From Chloroflexota bacterium (lineage in GTDB: Bacteria; Chloroflexota; Anaerolineae; Promineifilales; Promineifilaceae): DNA of 13,827 nt. The notes beneath the pieces were generated by a model that made no database searches, was not told the DNA's origin, and was given only the letters and a program-made list of their open reading frames with translations. The position numbers and the translations under genes are program-made. Where the stretch lies: NCBI GenBank assembly GCA_024278255.1, contig JAJRTP010000487.1, forward strand, positions 1-13,827, written 5' to 3'. Below are positions 11,335 to 13,827 of this stretch, one piece after another. The first letter of the stretch is position 1; each line of letters opens with the position of its first letter.

Positions 11335-13296
11335 ATGAAACATTGGCTCAATCTGGCTTTTCTGGTTTTATTGTTGACGGCCGTCCTGACAATTATGGCG
11401 CAGGCAGGCACGGCCGTACTCCACCCCCAACCCCTCACCGCCGCCCCGGACAACATCCTCGACCTCTCCCTGGAACCTGTAGCTGAAGGGCTGGCCCTGC
11501 CCACCAACATCGTCCCCAGCAATATCCCCGGCGACGGCCGTCTCTTCATCGTCCAGCAGTCAGGTACCATCCGCATCGTCACTGACACCGGCAGCATTTT
11601 GTCTACGCCCTTTCTGGACATCGCCAGCCGCACCCACCTCTTTGGCGAAAACGGTTTGCTGGGGCTGTCTTTCCATCCAGACTATGCGAATAACGGCTAT
11701 TTCTACGTCTACTACACCGACGAAATCAGCCGCGACAACCGCCTCTCCCGCTTCCAGATCAGCGCCGTCAATCCCAATCTGGCCGATCCCAACAGCGAAC
11801 AAATCCTGATGACCATCCTTGAACCGGACGACGGTCACAATGGCGGCGACATCAAATTTGGCCCCGACGGCTATCTCTACGTGCCGGTGGGAGATGGCGG
11901 CCTGCACGACCAGAACAACCCCAACCCCTATCCCCAGGATTTGAGCAGCCCTCTGGGTAAAATTTTACGGATTGACGTAACCGGCGGCAGCCCCTACGCC
12001 CCCGACTGCGGCAGCGCTCTCTACACCATCCCCGCCGACAATCCCTTTGCCGATGGTCCAGGCGGGGCGTGCGATGAAATCTGGGCTTACGGCCTGCGCA
12101 ACCCCTGGCGCATCAGCTTCGACCAGCTGACCGGCGACCTGTTCATTGCCGACGTGGGTGAAGTTTCATGGGAAGAGGTGAACTGGCAGCCAGCCAACAG
12201 CACAGGCGGGCAAAATTACGGCTGGCCCTGCTATGAAGCCAACGCCGCCTACAACTTGACCGGCTGCGCCCCCGCCAGCAGCTACACCTTCCCCATCTTT
12301 GACTACGACCACAGCAATGGCAACTGTTCCGTCACCGGCGGCTACATTTACCGGGGCAGCCGCTACCCAGCTATGCAGGGCCACTACCTGCTGGCCGATT
12401 TTTGCAGCGGTACCGTTTGGAACCTGAACCGGGAAAACAACGTCTGGCAAAACCACAGTTACGATTTGTCGCTCACCTTCCCCACTACCTTTGGCCAGGA
12501 CCAAGACGGCGAATTGTACGTCCTGGAACATGGCGGCGCGCTGTCTCACATTGCCGAAAACAGCCCGTTGCCCGCCCTGAGCATCCACAAATCCGGCCCG
12601 GCGGAAAGTGCGCCGGGCGCGCCCATCATTTACGAAATCAGCGTGACGAATGACGGTGCAGTAGCAGCAACTAATCTCCTCATTACGGACACCATTCCTG
12701 CCGGAGCCACGCTTCTGAGCATCGGCAATGGCGGCGCGGTCAATGGAGATGTGGTTTCCTGGACGGCCGTATCCCTGAACGCCAACAGCAGCCTCACCAT
12801 CACTTTTGCCGTGACGGCCGCACAAACGATTACCAACAGCGTGTATGGCGTGACGGCTGATGGGGGCTGGACGGCCGTAGGCAGCGCCCCCGTCACCACC
12901 CGCATCATCGCTCCCCAACTCACCCTGCGCAAAGCCGCCCCACCCACCGTTCTCGACGGCCAACCCATCACCTACACCCTGACCGTAGTCAACAACGGTA
13001 CACTCGCCGCCAGCAACGCCCTCATCACCGACACCATCCCCCTGAACACCAGTCTCCTCAGCACCGATGGCACGTTGAATGGCAGCATTGTTAGCTGGCA
13101 AACGGCCACGCTGGCCCCCGGCGGCCAAATCCAGGGCCAACTCGTCGTCACGCCCACCCTGCCAGTCAGCGATACATTGGTTATACGCAATGAATTTTAT
13201 GGCGTACAGGCGGATAATGCGGAGGAGGTGAGAGGCACGGCCGTCATTACCATCATCAACGGGAAAAGCACGTATTTACCCCTCATCCAAAAGTAG
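11335..13296 (+). CDS. Secreted glucose/sorbosone dehydrogenase-like beta-propeller with two DUF11 repeats
   Basis: A 653-aa exported protein with AAAGGAGG well placed before the ATG. Signal peptide about residues 1-25. Residues 45-408 form a PQQ-dependent sugar dehydrogenase-type propeller (sGDH/YliI): GLLGLSFHPDY (107-117), GHNGGDIKFGPDGYLYVPVGDGG (167-189) with catalytic-type His168, YGLRNPWRISFD (252-263), and IADVGEVSWEEVN (271-283). Two DUF11 domains follow (415-520, 527-640), each with the ITDTIP strand. The end is TYLPLIQK, the exact peptide also found after the signal peptide in the 193-1635 gene. Soluble PQQ sugar dehydrogenases oxidise aldoses; binding of PQQ here is not proven by sequence. 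Cysteines at 225/246, 299/311 and 331/357 could form disulfides, fitting an extracytoplasmic place. The downstream gene converges almost without gap. Confidence 0.88.
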   Translation: MKHWLNLAFLVLLLTAVLTIMAQAGTAVLHPQPLTAAPDNILDLSLEPVAEGLALPTNIVPSNIPGDGRLFIVQQSGTIRIVTDTGSILSTPFLDIASRTHLFGENGLLGLSFHPDYANNGYFYVYYTDEISRDNRLSRFQISAVNPNLADPNSEQILMTILEPDDGHNGGDIKFGPDGYLYVPVGDGGLHDQNNPNPYPQDLSSPLGKILRIDVTGGSPYAPDCGSALYTIPADNPFADGPGGACDEIWAYGLRNPWRISFDQLTGDLFIADVGEVSWEEVNWQPANSTGGQNYGWPCYEANAAYNLTGCAPASSYTFPIFDYDHSNGNCSVTGGYIYRGSRYPAMQGHYLLADFCSGTVWNLNRENNVWQNHSYDLSLTFPTTFGQDQDGELYVLEHGGALSHIAENSPLPALSIHKSGPAESAPGAPIIYEISVTNDGAVAATNLLITDTIPAGATLLSIGNGGAVNGDVVSWTAVSLNANSSLTITFAVTAAQTITNSVYGVTADGGWTAVGSAPVTTRIIAPQLTLRKAAPPTVLDGQPITYTLTVVNNGTLAASNALITDTIPLNTSLLSTDGTLNGSIVSWQTATLAPGGQIQGQLVVTPTLPVSDTLVIRNEFYGVQADNAEEVRGTAVITIINGKSTYLPLIQK

Positions 13297-13306
13297 CCGC
13301 GGCTAC
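13293..13306. terminator. Perfect 14-bp palindrome containing both stop codons of convergent genes
   Basis: GTAGCCGCGGCTAC is a perfect palindrome. The rightward TAG (13294-13296) and leftward TAG (13305-13303) are mirror images in it, with only six bases between the genes. It may act as a compact two-way terminator, but it has no loop or T-run, so this role is uncertain. Confidence 0.4.
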
Positions 13307-13827
13307 GGAGTTGTGATGTAGAAAAAATCCCGGTCAGACGGGTGCAGGTAACGGTTGGCCCGGTACTCCATCCCCTTCATCAATGGTTCGGCGATTAGCT
13401 CATCCCCATCGGCGCGGATGGCGGCAAAGTGCGTCCAGCTTTCGTTGATGTCCAGCAGCAGGCTGTTGGCTGCCCCCGCTGCCAGCATCGTTTCCGCCAG
13501 AGCGGGCATACTCAGGCTTGGCCCGGCGACAAAATAGAGTACCTGCCCATCTTCGCTCAAGCCCAAAGCAGAACGCCACGTCACCACGTCACCATCAATA
13601 CTGCTGCCCCAGGTAGCGGCCGACCCGTTGTAAACACGCTCGTTAATCTCCCCGTCCTCGGTGATGAGCCGGGCATTTTGCCGCCAGGCGCGGTACGCCC
13701 CGTCAGCCGGCACGCTGCCGCCCCATTCACCAATCAACACTGCGCCAGCCTCGGTTATGACCACGGTAGCGTAACCTGTTTTGGCCGGCAGCGCCGTCAA
13801 CCCATCCGCCATGGCCCCATACGCCCC
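13303..13827 (-). CDS. Phosphodiester glycosidase/NAGPA domain protein (DUF2233), C-terminal part
   Basis: The frame is open to the right edge, so the start is outside; 174 residues are visible. The features are those of the NAGPA (phosphodiester glycosidase) family: GAMADG near the edge, TGYATVVITEAGAVLIGEWGG, then a Trp and RQNARLI, WRSALGLSEDGQVLYFVAG, then LAETMLAAGAANSLLLDINESWTHFA. Family members remove N-acetylglucosamine or related sugars from phosphodiesters, often in cell-envelope polymers, and are usually exported. The catalytic residues are not assigned here because the N-terminal half is missing. The Met at 13812 is internal: the preceding codons GAYGA fit the family, so it is not a start. 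It converges on the DUF11 protein. Confidence 0.82.
   Translation of the reverse strand, partial: GAYGAMADGLTALPAKTGYATVVITEAGAVLIGEWGGSVPADGAYRAWRQNARLITEDGEINERVYNGSAATWGSSIDGDVVTWRSALGLSEDGQVLYFVAGPSLSMPALAETMLAAGAANSLLLDINESWTHFAAIRADGDELIAEPLMKGMEYRANRYLHPSDRDFFYITTP

Larger units (their letters stand above)
277..13244. repeat. Dispersed perfect palindromic octamer ACGGCCGT, 31 copies
   Basis: Exact copies start at 277, 880, 1052, 1450, 1554, 2123, 2473, 2645, 2791, 3272, 3347, 3362, 4155, 4505, 5857, 5872, 6099, 6300, 6545, 6672, 6981, 7525, 8529, 9570, 10863, 11377, 11410, 11534, 12763, 12871 and 13237. With equal base use about 0.2 copies would be expected. Flanking bases show no further consensus, so the unit is exactly eight bases. 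All copies are inside genes. In 21 the frame gives Thr-Ala-Val, in 7 Xaa-Gly-Arg, in 3 Xaa-Arg-Pro. Copies favour signal peptides, linkers and domain edges; none lies in the oxidoreductase at 4616-5632. This resembles HIP1 (GCGATCGC) of cyanobacteria in density and habit. One-mismatch relatives (for example at 6963, 10020, 12814) are also common. Confidence 0.9.

Noticed and set aside
12166..13140. 324-codon leftward frame opposite the DUF11 protein
   Set aside because: GC-rich shadow frame without a ribosome-binding site or recognisable domain; the rightward frame has clear domains.

Overview
This window most likely comes from a Chloroflexota bacterium of the Anaerolineae/Ardenticatenia type. 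The indications are long secreted proteins with Thr/Pro-rich 'PTATPT' linkers, DUF11 repeats, a DUF5107 protein, FGE-sulfatase domains hung on ATPases, a sortase with its own substrate, and dispersed hairpin repeats between genes. No rRNA, tRNA, CRISPR array or transposase is visible. Almost all of the window is coding, with short spacers.

Layout. (1) Positions 1-1700: the first 29 bases of a leftward gene whose N-terminus looks like a Rossmann-type FAD/NAD protein, then a secreted DUF5107 protein. (2) 1637-2832: a copper module, made of a PCu(A)C-type lipoprotein on the minus strand and, divergently, a DeoR-type helix-turn-helix fused to a Cys-rich NosL-like domain. They share a short control region with an inverted repeat. 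(3) 2836-3193: a 58-codon leftward small gene with a near-consensus promoter. (4) 3159-4620: a sortase with a promoter placed for leaderless transcription, followed by a small wall-anchored Cna-B-like protein with an LPESG sorting signal. A perfect 21-bp hairpin ends the unit. (5) 4616-5632: a leftward MDR/VAT1-like quinone oxidoreductase. (6) 5731-11172: a rightward series of genes: ATPase-TM-FGE-like fusion, Trm112-like protein with missing cysteines, single-domain response regulator, GNAT acetyltransferase, PLP-dependent serine/threonine dehydratase or racemase, and HAD phosphatase. Several of the spacers carry related hairpin repeats. (7) 11174-13827: an 84-bp imperfect palindromic repeat, a secreted glucose/sorbosone dehydrogenase-like propeller with two DUF11 repeats, and the C-terminal part of a NAGPA-type phosphodiester glycosidase running off the right edge.

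The most unusual genome-scale signal is the perfect 8-bp palindrome ACGGCCGT. I counted 31 exact copies in 13.8 kb, where well under one is expected by chance. All are inside genes, and 21 are read in the frame Thr-Ala-Val. It behaves like the HIP1 octamer of cyanobacteria. Other notable points are the HTH-NosL fusion regulator beside a copper chaperone, the sortase-substrate pair, a TYLPLIQK peptide shared by two secreted proteins, and paired stop codons inside a palindrome.

All calls are from reading the sequence and from family knowledge. No database search was run.
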